7,560 nt of DNA, from positions 1 through 7,560 of the forward strand of contig CAITQY010000056.1 of NCBI GenBank assembly GCA_903894655.1, written 5' to 3'. This DNA comes from an uncultured Gemmatimonadota bacterium (GTDB lineage: Bacteria; Gemmatimonadota; Gemmatimonadetes; Gemmatimonadales; Gemmatimonadaceae). Position numbers and translations under genes: made by a program. The notes beneath the pieces are model-generated. The model worked only from the letters and a program-made list of their open reading frames with translations. It did no database searches and was not told the origin of the DNA. Below are positions 1-5,668 of the stretch, one piece after another (the first letter of the stretch is position 1; every line of letters starts with the position of its first letter).

Positions 1-120
1 GTCGAAATCGTGACCGAGATGGTGGAGATGATCGCCGCCATGCGCGCCTATGAGATCAACTCGAAAGCCATTAAAACGGCAGACGAGATGGGTCAGATCG
101 CCAACAACATCACCCGATAG
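1..120 (+). CDS. flgG: FlgG, distal rod protein, C-terminal end only (partial)
   Basis: The window opens inside this gene; the last 39 codons and a TAG stop are visible in frame 1. The tail reads MRAYEINSKAIKTADEM, which is the characteristic C-terminal helix of the flagellar rod/hook family (the FlgG form of the 'RAYEaNskaiqtaDeM' signature). In this family the N- and C-terminal helices pair to form the D0 coiled-coil core of the axial structure. FlgG forms the distal rod that crosses the periplasm through the P- and L-rings, which fits the ring genes flgA, flgH and flgI directly downstream. flgA starts 8 bases after the stop, so both are in one operon. FlgF or FlgE ends are related, but the AYEINSKAI wording and the position before flgA-flgH-flgI favour FlgG. 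Confidence 0.93.
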   Translation, partial: VEIVTEMVEMIAAMRAYEINSKAIKTADEMGQIANNITR

Positions 121-128
121 TCCGCCAC

Positions 129-602
129 ATGAAACTCGTGTTCATGCGACTCCTGATCTCGACGTGCATGTTCGCCGGCGCGGCCTCCGGCACGGCCTCC
201 GTGCTCGGCGCGCAGGAACGCACGATCACGGTATCGGTCGCCGCGCGTGCGCTCACTCGCGGCGACACGCTGCAGGCGAGCGATATCGCGACAATGGACA
301 CGACGATCGTCTGGCGCTGGACCTCGCTCGCCCCTGACACCACGCGCGCCCTGCCCGGCTGGGTCACGCGCCGCAACATCGCCCTCGGTGAACTGTTGCG
401 CGCACCAGCCGTGATGCCGCCGCCCGTGATCACCAGTGGCACGCGCGTCACCGCGATCTGGCAGGATGGCCCGTTGCGCGTGGTCGTCACCGGCATCGCC
501 ACCAACACCGCCGCCATCGGCGCACCCGTCGGCGTGCGCATCGATCCCACACGTCGGCTCGACGGCATCGCTGCCGGGCCCAACACCGTTCGCCTCAAAT
601 GA
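129..602 (+). CDS. flgA: FlgA, P-ring assembly chaperone (short, SAF-domain form)
   Basis: Predicted 157-residue periplasmic protein. Residues 1-28 form a signal peptide (MKLVFMRLLIS followed by a hydrophobic Ala/Gly-rich stretch; likely cleavage near VLGA/QE). The rest matches the SAF/ChapFlgA fold: a beta strand TITVSVAARAL, then RGDTLQASDI, a RNIALGELL segment, and a C-terminal half with TSGTRVTAIW, LRVVVTGIA and GAPVGVRIDPTRRLDGIA. FlgA binds FlgI in the periplasm and helps it polymerise into the P-ring. The protein is clearly shorter than the Escherichia coli homologue (about 219 residues), lacking most of the N-terminal region and keeping essentially the SAF part. No clear Shine-Dalgarno precedes the ATG; an internal ATG at 144 is an alternative. 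The stop overlaps the flgH start by ATGA. Identification rests on fold-like pattern plus position, since FlgA sequences diverge widely. Confidence 0.86.
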   Translation: MKLVFMRLLISTCMFAGAASGTASVLGAQERTITVSVAARALTRGDTLQASDIATMDTTIVWRWTSLAPDTTRALPGWVTRRNIALGELLRAPAVMPPPVITSGTRVTAIWQDGPLRVVVTGIATNTAAIGAPVGVRIDPTRRLDGIAAGPNTVRLK

Positions 603-1261
603 AGACCCATTCGGTGAGGACCGTCTCGATGCATCCCATGCGCTTGGTTATCACCACGAGCGTCGCCGTCGCCCTCGCGATCTCGGCGCATCCACTGTTG
701 GCGCAGGCAGCGGCGAGCGCCGCCACGAGTGCGTCGACCGTGCCACCGGTCGCACCGATCAAGCCGCGTGAATCGTGGACCGCCGATCGGCGCAGCTTCG
801 CCGTTGGCGACATCATCACGATTCTCATCGACGACTACACGATCTCCACGGCGGTCAAAGAGAACTCGGCATCCGACTCGCGCACGCGCGGCCTGTCGGT
901 GAACGCCAAGCTCCCCACCAGCTCCAAACAGGTCGGCCTCGACACACGGAACAACGCCGATCAGCAGCAGCGCGGATCGGCCCGTCGCGAGAATCGCTTT
1001 CAGAACGAAATGAGCGTGCGCGTGGTCGCCGTCGGCGCCAACGGGCTGCTGCAACTCAAGGGCACCAAGAAGATCGACATCGACAAGGCGCTGCAGGATA
1101 TCGAGTTCACCGGCTGGGTGCGCGCCCAGGACGTGTCCACCTCCAACGTGATCGAATCGAGTCGCGTGGCCGATGCGCAGCTGGGCTACACGTCGCCGGG
1201 ACCGCTCGGCAAGCCGAAGCAAGGCATGATCACGAAGGTGCTCGGAGCGCTCTGGCCATGA
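599..1261 (+). CDS. flgH: FlgH, L-ring protein (apparently not a lipoprotein)
   Basis: 220 residues from the ATG that overlaps the flgA stop. FlgH forms the outer-membrane bushing (L-ring) around the rod. Diagnostic segments are SWTADRRSFAVGDIITILI (59-77), ENRFQNEMSVRVVAVGANGLL (131-151), KGTKKIDIDKALQDIEFTGWV (154-174), and the ending RVADAQLGYTSPGPLG...LGALWP, matching the family's 'iAda.i.Y.G.G ... lWPf' tail. Residues 14-36 are a signal peptide (MRLVITTSVAVALAISAHPL, cleavage probably near LAQA). There is no cysteine anywhere in the protein, so the usual lipobox is missing. The start at 599 was chosen because ATGA/TGATG coupling recurs at the next three junctions, but it has no Shine-Dalgarno; ATG 629 has one (GAGGA at 615-619) and ATG 638 would give the most compact signal peptide. 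Confidence 0.94.
   Translation: MKTHSVRTVSMHPMRLVITTSVAVALAISAHPLLAQAAASAATSASTVPPVAPIKPRESWTADRRSFAVGDIITILIDDYTISTAVKENSASDSRTRGLSVNAKLPTSSKQVGLDTRNNADQQQRGSARRENRFQNEMSVRVVAVGANGLLQLKGTKKIDIDKALQDIEFTGWVRAQDVSTSNVIESSRVADAQLGYTSPGPLGKPKQGMITKVLGALWP
615..619 (+). promoter_or_regulatory. Shine-Dalgarno that could set an internal flgH start at 629
   Basis: GAGGA lies 9 bases upstream of the in-frame ATG at 629, inside the longest flgH reading frame, whereas the upstream ATG at 599 has no purine-rich element. FlgH from 629 would be 210 residues and still carry a full signal peptide. Start choice is therefore unresolved between translational coupling (599) and this site (629). Confidence 0.45.
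1244..1247 (+). promoter_or_regulatory. Shine-Dalgarno for flgI
   Basis: GGAG lies 10 bases before the ATG at 1258, inside the end of flgH. It supports the coupled ATGA start of flgI over the internal ATG at 1294, which has only a weak GGTG upstream. Confidence 0.55.
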
Positions 1262-2331
1262 CCACCACACACGTGCGCCAGCTCGGTGTATCCATGACAC
1301 GCACCATCCTCTCGACGGCCGCCCTCCTGCTGTTGCCGGTCATGGCCCGCGCGCAGAACGACATCAAGATTCGCGATCTCACGAGTGCCGAAGGCGCGCT
1401 GCCGGTGCGCCTGGTAGGCTACGGACTCGCGATCGGACTCGACGGCACCGGTGATCGCGCGATCGGCGGACAGACCGCCGGCCCCACGATTCAGAGCGTC
1501 ATCAACATCCTGCGTCGCTTCAACATCGAAGTGCCGGCCGATCTCATTCGCATGCGCAACGTGGCGGCAGTCCTCGTGACCGCGGAAGTGTCGCCGTATC
1601 TGCGCGCCGGTGGCCGCTTCGAAGTGAACGTGGCCTCCATGGGTGATGCGCGCTCGCTGCGCGGTGGGACGCTGTACATGACGCCGCTCGTAGCCGATGC
1701 CAGTGGATCACCGCTTGCCTCGGCACAAGGCTCACTGCTCGTCAGTGACGGTGGCGCCGCCACACGCTACATGCCGTCACACGAAACGTCGGCCCGCATT
1801 CCTACCGGTGGCGTGCTCGAAGCCGATCTCCCGCGCCCGGCGATCGTTGCCACCTCGCGACTGCTGCTGCGCGAACCCGATCTCGGCACCGCCACTCGCA
1901 TCGCCATCGCCATCAACGCCACCTACGGCGAGAAGACCGCCACCGTAGAAGACGAAGGCTCGGTGATCGTGACGCTCCCCGACTCGGTGCAGAAGCCGAC
2001 GGCACTGGCCCGCATTCGGGATCTCGCGGTCAAGCCGGAGTCGCGTCCCCGTCTCATCATCGACGGTAAGGACGGCACTGTGGTCGCCGGCGGCGAGATG
2101 ATCGTGGGATCGGCCACCGTGAGTCACGGTGCGATCACGCTGGCCATCGGCACCGAAACCGCCAACGATACCACCCCGATTCCGGGCAGTGTCCGCTTGC
2201 CGGCTGGCATTCCCGTACAGCGCGTGGCGTCGGCCCTGCATGCCGTGCGAACGCCACCCAACGAGATCGCCGCCATCTTCGCCGCCCTTCGCGAAGTGGG
2301 CGCTATCACCGCCGAGGTCATCGTTCGATGA
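1258..2331 (+). CDS. flgI: FlgI, flagellar P-ring protein
   Basis: 357 residues, near the usual FlgI length. FlgI polymerises in the periplasm into the P-ring, the peptidoglycan-level bushing, with FlgA as chaperone. An extended n-region is followed by a signal peptide (MTRTILSTAALLLLPVMARA, cleavage after residue 32, ARA/QN). The mature protein starts NDIKIRDLTSAEGALP and has the hallmark LVGYGLAIGLDGTGDR (52-67), then SVINILRRFNIEVP, RNVAAVLVTAEV and RAGGRFEVNVASMGDARSLRGGTL. The C-terminus (AGIPVQRVASALHAVRTPPNEIAAIFAALREVGAITAEVIV) is typical of the 'L.ala..t..dliaIlqalk.aGal.AelvI' ending. The frame is open upstream of 1258, but that part is antisense-like shadow of flgH. The mature protein has no cysteine, unlike Escherichia coli FlgI, which depends on a disulfide. 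Start overlaps the flgH stop (ATGA) and the stop overlaps flgJ (ATGA). Confidence 0.97.
   Translation: MTTTHVRQLGVSMTRTILSTAALLLLPVMARAQNDIKIRDLTSAEGALPVRLVGYGLAIGLDGTGDRAIGGQTAGPTIQSVINILRRFNIEVPADLIRMRNVAAVLVTAEVSPYLRAGGRFEVNVASMGDARSLRGGTLYMTPLVADASGSPLASAQGSLLVSDGGAATRYMPSHETSARIPTGGVLEADLPRPAIVATSRLLLREPDLGTATRIAIAINATYGEKTATVEDEGSVIVTLPDSVQKPTALARIRDLAVKPESRPRLIIDGKDGTVVAGGEMIVGSATVSHGAITLAIGTETANDTTPIPGSVRLPAGIPVQRVASALHAVRTPPNEIAAIFAALREVGAITAEVIVR
2314..2318 (+). promoter_or_regulatory. Shine-Dalgarno for flgJ
   Basis: GAGGT ends 9 bases before the ATG at 2328 and lies inside the last codons of flgI, consistent with reinitiation at the ATGA overlap. Confidence 0.6.
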
Positions 2332-2684
2332 TCGACGGCATCAATGCCCGCATCCTGAAGAGTACGAGTGCGCCCGCGACCCCATTGTCCGCCACGGACC
2401 AGCGGGACGCCACGCTCATGAAGTCTGCCAGTCAGCTCGAAGGCATGTTCGTGCAGCAACTCTACAAGGCCATGCGTGAGACCGTTCCACAGCAGGAAGG
2501 CAGCGTTTCAGGAGGGGCCGGCGAAGACATCTTCACGGGACTCCTGGATCAGCACCTTGCTGCCGAGACTCCCAAGCAATGGGAGCATGGAATCGCGCAG
2601 GCGCTCTATCGACAACTCCGTCGCGGGACCCCCGCTGACGTAGCTCAGCCTTCCGCGGTTACTCCTGATTCAAACACCCGCTGA
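2328..2684 (+). CDS. flgJ: FlgJ-type rod-binding protein (rod domain only)
   Basis: 118 residues. The core ATLMKSASQLEGMFVQQLYKAMRETV (28-53), a Gly-rich turn (GSVSGGAGEDIF) and TGLLDQHLAAE match the rod-binding domain of FlgJ, the part that caps or scaffolds the growing rod in the periplasm. The peptidoglycan-hydrolase (glucosaminidase) domain that forms the C-terminal half of enterobacterial FlgJ is absent: after the rod domain there are only about 20 polar residues before TGA. Single-domain FlgJ is common outside Gammaproteobacteria, with a separate lytic enzyme elsewhere in the genome; none is visible here. It has no signal peptide, as expected for a substrate of the flagellar export apparatus. 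It overlaps flgI by ATGA and shares one base with flgN (TGATG), so it is translated as part of the operon. Confidence 0.9.
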   Translation: MIDGINARILKSTSAPATPLSATDQRDATLMKSASQLEGMFVQQLYKAMRETVPQQEGSVSGGAGEDIFTGLLDQHLAAETPKQWEHGIAQALYRQLRRGTPADVAQPSAVTPDSNTR

Positions 2685-3229
2685 TGTCGACGATGACACT
2701 CTTCCCACAAGAAACCGCTCCACGCCTCGGCGTGCCCACTGGGGCACTGCTGGACGCACTGCACGATGCGCTGATCAGCGAGCGGAAGCTGCTCGACGAT
2801 CTCATCGCGCAGATGCGGCGCCAGCGTGCGTCAGTCGCGGCGGATGACATCGAAGGAGTGGACGAAAGTACCTTCGCCACGCATCGCATTCTGGCCACGC
2901 TCGGCCAGGCGCGTACCCGTCGTCGTCAGCTCAACATCCTGCTGGGCGGCTCGGAAGACTGCACGCTGCGCGAGCTCGAAGAGATGCTCGGCAATCAGAT
3001 CGACGCGCGACTACGCGATGCGCGGTTGCGTCTCACGCAGGCCGCCGATCTCCTCACCCGCGAAGTCGGTATGAACCGCAAGCTGCTTCGCGAGGCCCTG
3101 ACCAGTACAGACCAGCATGTGCGCACCCTCGTGGGCGCCCCTGCCCTGCCCACCACGTATGCCACCGAAGGAATGGCCGCGCCGAACAGTAGCGCGCCCC
3201 GTGGTGTGCTCGTGAACCGGACCGCCTGA
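2684..3229 (+). CDS. flgN: FlgN-like flagellar export chaperone
   Basis: 181 residues, almost entirely predicted helix, rich in Leu, Arg, Glu and Asp with no signal peptide or membrane segment. Residues about 20-95 (LLDALHDALISERKLLDDLIAQMRRQRASV ... RILATLGQARTRRRQLNILLG) resemble the long N-terminal coiled coil of FlgN proteins, which have a typical 'L...L..e...l..L...l..q...l...d' spacing; residues 100-150 form a second helical stretch. FlgN binds the C-termini of FlgK and FlgL in the cytoplasm and delivers them to the export gate. The position directly before flgK, one base apart, is the main support for the name, since the family is poorly conserved. The last 25 or so residues are low-complexity Ala/Pro/Ser. 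Start ATG shares its A with the flgJ TGA; no Shine-Dalgarno is seen, so coupling is likely. Confidence 0.77.
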   Translation: MSTMTLFPQETAPRLGVPTGALLDALHDALISERKLLDDLIAQMRRQRASVAADDIEGVDESTFATHRILATLGQARTRRRQLNILLGGSEDCTLRELEEMLGNQIDARLRDARLRLTQAADLLTREVGMNRKLLREALTSTDQHVRTLVGAPALPTTYATEGMAAPNSSAPRGVLVNRTA

Positions 3230-3230
3230 C

Positions 3231-4679
3231 ATGTCTTCCGGCCTGTTGAGCATCGCGCGCACCGCGCTTCTCACGCACCAATCCGCACTCCAGACGATTT
3301 CGCAAAACATCGCGAACGCGGAGACGCCGGGCTATTCGCGCCAGGAAGCGGTCCTCGCGGCCAACACGCCGGTTCGCATGCCGTACGGCAACGTCGGCAC
3401 CGGCGTGCAGGTGGAAACGATCATCCGCAAGCGTGACCTGCTGCTCGACGACAGCTATCGCTCGGCGAGCACGCTTGCCGGCAGCGCGGACATGCGGCGC
3501 GATCTCCTGGGGCAGGTGGAAGGCGTGTTCGGTGAGCCGAGCGACGCCGGCATGGCCAGTGCGCTTGACGCCTTCTGGGGCTCCTGGAGCGATTTCTCCG
3601 CCTCGCCGAGCAGCTTGTCGGCGCGCTCCGTGGTGCAGCAGCGTGGTCGTCAGGTCGGGCAGCTATTCAACGAGTACGATACGCAGCTCACACAGCAGCG
3701 GAATGCCACGATCGAGCGGCTGCAGAATACCGTCAGCACAATCAACTCGATCGCCGCGCAGGTGGCCGAGCTGAACACGCGGATCGTCACGTCGGAGAGC
3801 AACGGCAACGCCAACAACGATCTGCGTGATCTGCGCGACATCAAGCTCGACGAGCTTTCAAAGATCGCCGGCGCGCGCGTCGTTCCGCAGTCGAACGGCA
3901 GCATCTCGGTGCTCATTGGCAACTCCACGCTCGTCCAAGGTGACACGGCGCGTCCGCTCACGATCAAGCTCGAGTTGCCGAATCCGATGCCGGCCACGCC
4001 GCTCACCGACGTGAACGTGCGAATCCAGCTCGGCACGTCGCCCGACCGCCTCACGGCATTGGCGGGCGAGCTCAAGTCGATGGTGGAAGTGCTCAACGTC
4101 GACATCCCCGATGCCCGCAGCCGGCTCGATGCCATGGCCGCACAGTTGGCGACGGCGGTGAATACCATTCACAGCACCGGCTACACATTCAGCGGCAACA
4201 CGGTGCCAGGTACCGCCGCCGGCACCTTCTTCGAGGCCGGGACGGTCACCAATCCGGTCACGGCCGCCACGCTTCGCGTGGACAGCGCTGTGCTGAATGA
4301 TCCACTCAAGATCGCCGCCAGCGGCAACGCGAACGGTCCGACCGACAACAGTGTGGCGCAGGGGCTGGCCGGCTTGCGTATCACCGACGACACGGTGAGC
4401 TGGACGTCGAGCACCGGCGCCACCGAGTCCGGTTCTTTCCTGAGCTTCTTCCGGAACATGGTCACGCGCATCGGCATCGACGCCGCCGCCGCGACCGACA
4501 ATGCCACCGTGTACCGCAGTCTGGCCGACCAATCCGATGCCCGCCGCCAGTCGGTGAGCGGCGTCAGCACCGACGAGGAACTGGTGAACATGATGCGCGT
4601 CCAGCAGTCTTATCAGGCGGCCACGAAGATGATTAAAGTGGCCGATGATATGATGCAAACGCTTCTCTCACTGGTCTGA
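3231..4679 (+). CDS. flgK: FlgK, hook-filament junction protein HAP1
   Basis: 482 residues. The N-terminus MSSGLLSIARTALLTHQSALQ (1-21) followed by TISQNIANAETPGYSRQEA (22-40) is the classic rod/hook/HAP D0 signature with the FlgK wording GYSRQ. Residues about 160-200 (NATIERLQNTVSTINSIAAQVAELNTRI) are the coiled-coil D1 helix typical of FlgK. The C-terminus VSGVSTDEELVNMMRVQQSYQAATKMIKVADDMMQTLLSLV is also diagnostic (family: GVnlDEEm.nlm.yQqAYqAsArvi...demldtLl). FlgK is exported and forms the first junction layer between hook and filament. It is somewhat shorter than the Escherichia coli protein (547), the difference lying in the variable central domain (Thr/Ala/Gly-rich, roughly 250-400). 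Neighbours are flgN one base upstream and csrA six bases downstream; flgL, its usual partner, does not follow. Confidence 0.96.
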   Translation: MSSGLLSIARTALLTHQSALQTISQNIANAETPGYSRQEAVLAANTPVRMPYGNVGTGVQVETIIRKRDLLLDDSYRSASTLAGSADMRRDLLGQVEGVFGEPSDAGMASALDAFWGSWSDFSASPSSLSARSVVQQRGRQVGQLFNEYDTQLTQQRNATIERLQNTVSTINSIAAQVAELNTRIVTSESNGNANNDLRDLRDIKLDELSKIAGARVVPQSNGSISVLIGNSTLVQGDTARPLTIKLELPNPMPATPLTDVNVRIQLGTSPDRLTALAGELKSMVEVLNVDIPDARSRLDAMAAQLATAVNTIHSTGYTFSGNTVPGTAAGTFFEAGTVTNPVTAATLRVDSAVLNDPLKIAASGNANGPTDNSVAQGLAGLRITDDTVSWTSSTGATESGSFLSFFRNMVTRIGIDAAAATDNATVYRSLADQSDARRQSVSGVSTDEELVNMMRVQQSYQAATKMIKVADDMMQTLLSLV

Positions 4680-4685
4680 TACGCG

Positions 4686-4967
4686 ATGCTCATTCTCGGA
4701 CGTCGCGAAGGCGACTCGATCATCATTGACGGCGGCATTCGGATCGTCGTCGTATCCTGTGACCGCGGAGGCGTGCGCATCGGCATCGACGCGCCCAGCC
4801 ACGTCAAGATTCTGCGCGGTGAGATCGCCGAGCAGGTCCAATCAGAAAACGAGCGCGCCGCGGCCCCGGTGGCCACGGAATGGCTGGCCGCCCTCGGCGT
4901 GCCCGCTGGCATGTCGGCGCCGTCGCCTGCACCGTCGCCCGCACCTGCACCTGCGCCGGACGCCTGA
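4686..4967 (+). CDS. csrA: CsrA, RNA-binding post-transcriptional regulator, with Pro/Ala C-terminal extension
   Basis: 93 residues. The core MLILGRREGDSIIIDGGIRIVVV...RGGVRIGIDAPSHVKILRGEI is unmistakable. CsrA is a domain-swapped beta-barrel dimer that binds GGA motifs in mRNA leaders. RNA-contacting residues L4, R6, R7, R44 and E46 are all present at standard numbering; position 43, often His, is Leu here. In many flagellated bacteria CsrA represses flagellin translation and is antagonised by FliW, whose gene usually sits beside it but is absent here. The protein is longer than the typical 60-70 residues: after residue 60 comes VATEWLAALGVPAG and then a Pro/Ala/Ser run (77-93). No Shine-Dalgarno is evident and the start lies six bases after the flgK stop, so translation may depend on terminating flgK ribosomes. 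The stop is 2 bp from the end of the convergent minus-strand gene. Confidence 0.96.
   Translation: MLILGRREGDSIIIDGGIRIVVVSCDRGGVRIGIDAPSHVKILRGEIAEQVQSENERAAAPVATEWLAALGVPAGMSAPSPAPSPAPAPAPDA
4911..4964 (+). repeat. Low-complexity Pro/Ala/Ser coding repeat at the csrA 3' end
   Basis: This stretch repeats CCTGCAC and CCGTCGCC units and encodes the alternating Ala-Pro/Ser-Pro tail of CsrA. Such repeats are prone to slippage, so tail length may vary between strains. Confidence 0.7.
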
Positions 4968-4969
4968 TG

Positions 4970-5647
4970 TCAGCGTGTGCGGCGCGAGGCCAGCAACGTG
5001 GGCAGGGCGATGCCGCAGCCGTACGGCATCGCGTACCCATGTCCGTTGCTGCCCGCCAGCAGCCAGTCGAGCGCGCCCACGTCGAGCACCAGTACGTCGG
5101 CATCAGCGTCGGCATCAGCGTCGGCGATGCCCTCGCCGGTGCTGCCATCGCTGGAGACCTCGATCCGCACCACGTCCCCGTCGGTATACAGGGCCATGCG
5201 AATGGGAGCGCGGCCGGCACCCACACGGCACGCCGCCGCCAGCGCCACGCACAGCGCATGTACCAGCGCGCCGGGATCAGCGCGAACCGGCTGCACGTCG
5301 TCACCGGCCACCACGGTGCACGACACATCCCGGTACTCGGGATGATGCTCGAACAATGCCAGCGCGGCACGCACACTGTCGCCGGGCATCATGGGTTCGG
5401 GAGCGGCATCACCACGCCGCGGCAGCTGTCGCAACTGCTCCAGCAATCCGTCCAGACGGTCGGCATCGGTGCGCAATCCGGAGAGCACGCGTTCGTCGGG
5501 AAGACGCGACGCATCGAACAGCGCAGCGATAGCCGAAACCGTCGCCACGCGATTGCTGAACGCATGTGCCAACCCACGCAACAGATCGTCATGTACCAAG
5601 AGCCATCGCGCCGCGCCCGCGTCGCTGCTCACGTCTGATTTTTCCAC
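4970..5647 (-). CDS. Degenerate histidine kinase / ChpT-like histidine phosphotransferase candidate
   Basis: About 225 residues from a GTG with GGAG five bases upstream; GTG at 5653 or 5632 are alternatives. Residues about 18-80 form a two-helix DHp-like hairpin: HDDLLRGLAHAFSNRVATVSA, with H28 and N32 laid out like the HisKA H-box 'LAHDFNNLLT', then LSGLRTDADRLDGLLEQLRQL as helix two. Residues about 118-220 resemble a HATPase_c domain: DPGALVHALCVALAAAC at the N-box place, VVRIEVSSDGSTGEGI as the G1 box, and YGCGIALPTLL as a G2-box remnant. The residue after the His is Ala, not Glu/Asp, and the N-box Asn is missing, so autokinase activity is doubtful. There is no sensor domain, membrane segment or signal peptide, so the protein is cytosolic. 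The size and DHp plus crippled-ATPase layout recall ChpT/Spo0B phosphotransferases. No response regulator is nearby. The frame stays open upstream to 6568, but that part is shadow of motA. Confidence 0.68.
   Translation of the reverse strand: MEKSDVSSDAGAARWLLVHDDLLRGLAHAFSNRVATVSAIAALFDASRLPDERVLSGLRTDADRLDGLLEQLRQLPRRGDAAPEPMMPGDSVRAALALFEHHPEYRDVSCTVVAGDDVQPVRADPGALVHALCVALAAACRVGAGRAPIRMALYTDGDVVRIEVSSDGSTGEGIADADADADADVLVLDVGALDWLLAGSNGHGYAMPYGCGIALPTLLASRRTR
5096..5131 (-). repeat. 12-bp tandem repeat encoding Ala-Asp repeats in the kinase-like gene
   Basis: GTCGGCATCAGC occurs twice in tandem (5096-5107 and 5108-5119), followed by a diverged third unit to 5131. On the minus strand this encodes a run of alternating Ala-Asp residues right after the G1-like box, where a kinase would have its ATP lid. 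Confidence 0.85.
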
Positions 5648-5652
5648 TCGCA

Positions 5653-5660
5653 CTCCAGGA
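5653..5660. promoter_or_regulatory. Abutting divergent ribosome binding sites (kinase-like gene and motA)
   Basis: The eight bases CTCCAGGA hold AGGA on the plus strand (5657-5660), 8 bases before the motA GTG at 5669, and GGAG on the minus strand (5656 down to 5653), five bases before the kinase-like GTG at 5647. The two sites touch and are near-mirror images. They decide the non-ATG starts of both genes. Confidence 0.62.
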
Positions 5661-5668
5661 TCTGCCGC

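Noticed and set aside
436..771. 111-codon plus-strand frame spanning the flgA-flgH junction
   Set aside because: It is out of frame with both genes, Arg/Pro-rich, and without motifs.
775..1257. Longer version of flgI beginning at 775
   Set aside because: The extra residues are the wrong frame of flgH and Arg/His-rich; the signal peptide and the ribosome site place the start at 1258.
110..1300. 396-codon open frame on the minus strand opposite flgA and flgH
   Set aside because: Its protein is Arg/His/Gly-rich with no recognisable motif and lies wholly antisense to two convincingly identified genes; it is a by-product of GC-rich codons.
4880..5638. Plus-strand open frame opposite the kinase-like gene (252 codons), and the overlapping 4726-5532 frame
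   Set aside because: Compositions are Arg/His/Ala/Gly-rich without motifs; the minus-strand frame gives a recognisable H-box and ATPase-like half instead.
5560..5668. Sigma-28 or sigma-54 promoter for motAB
   Set aside because: I found no TAAA...GCCGATAA-like or GG-N10-GC-type element with convincing spacing by eye; a diverged promoter in this lineage cannot be excluded.
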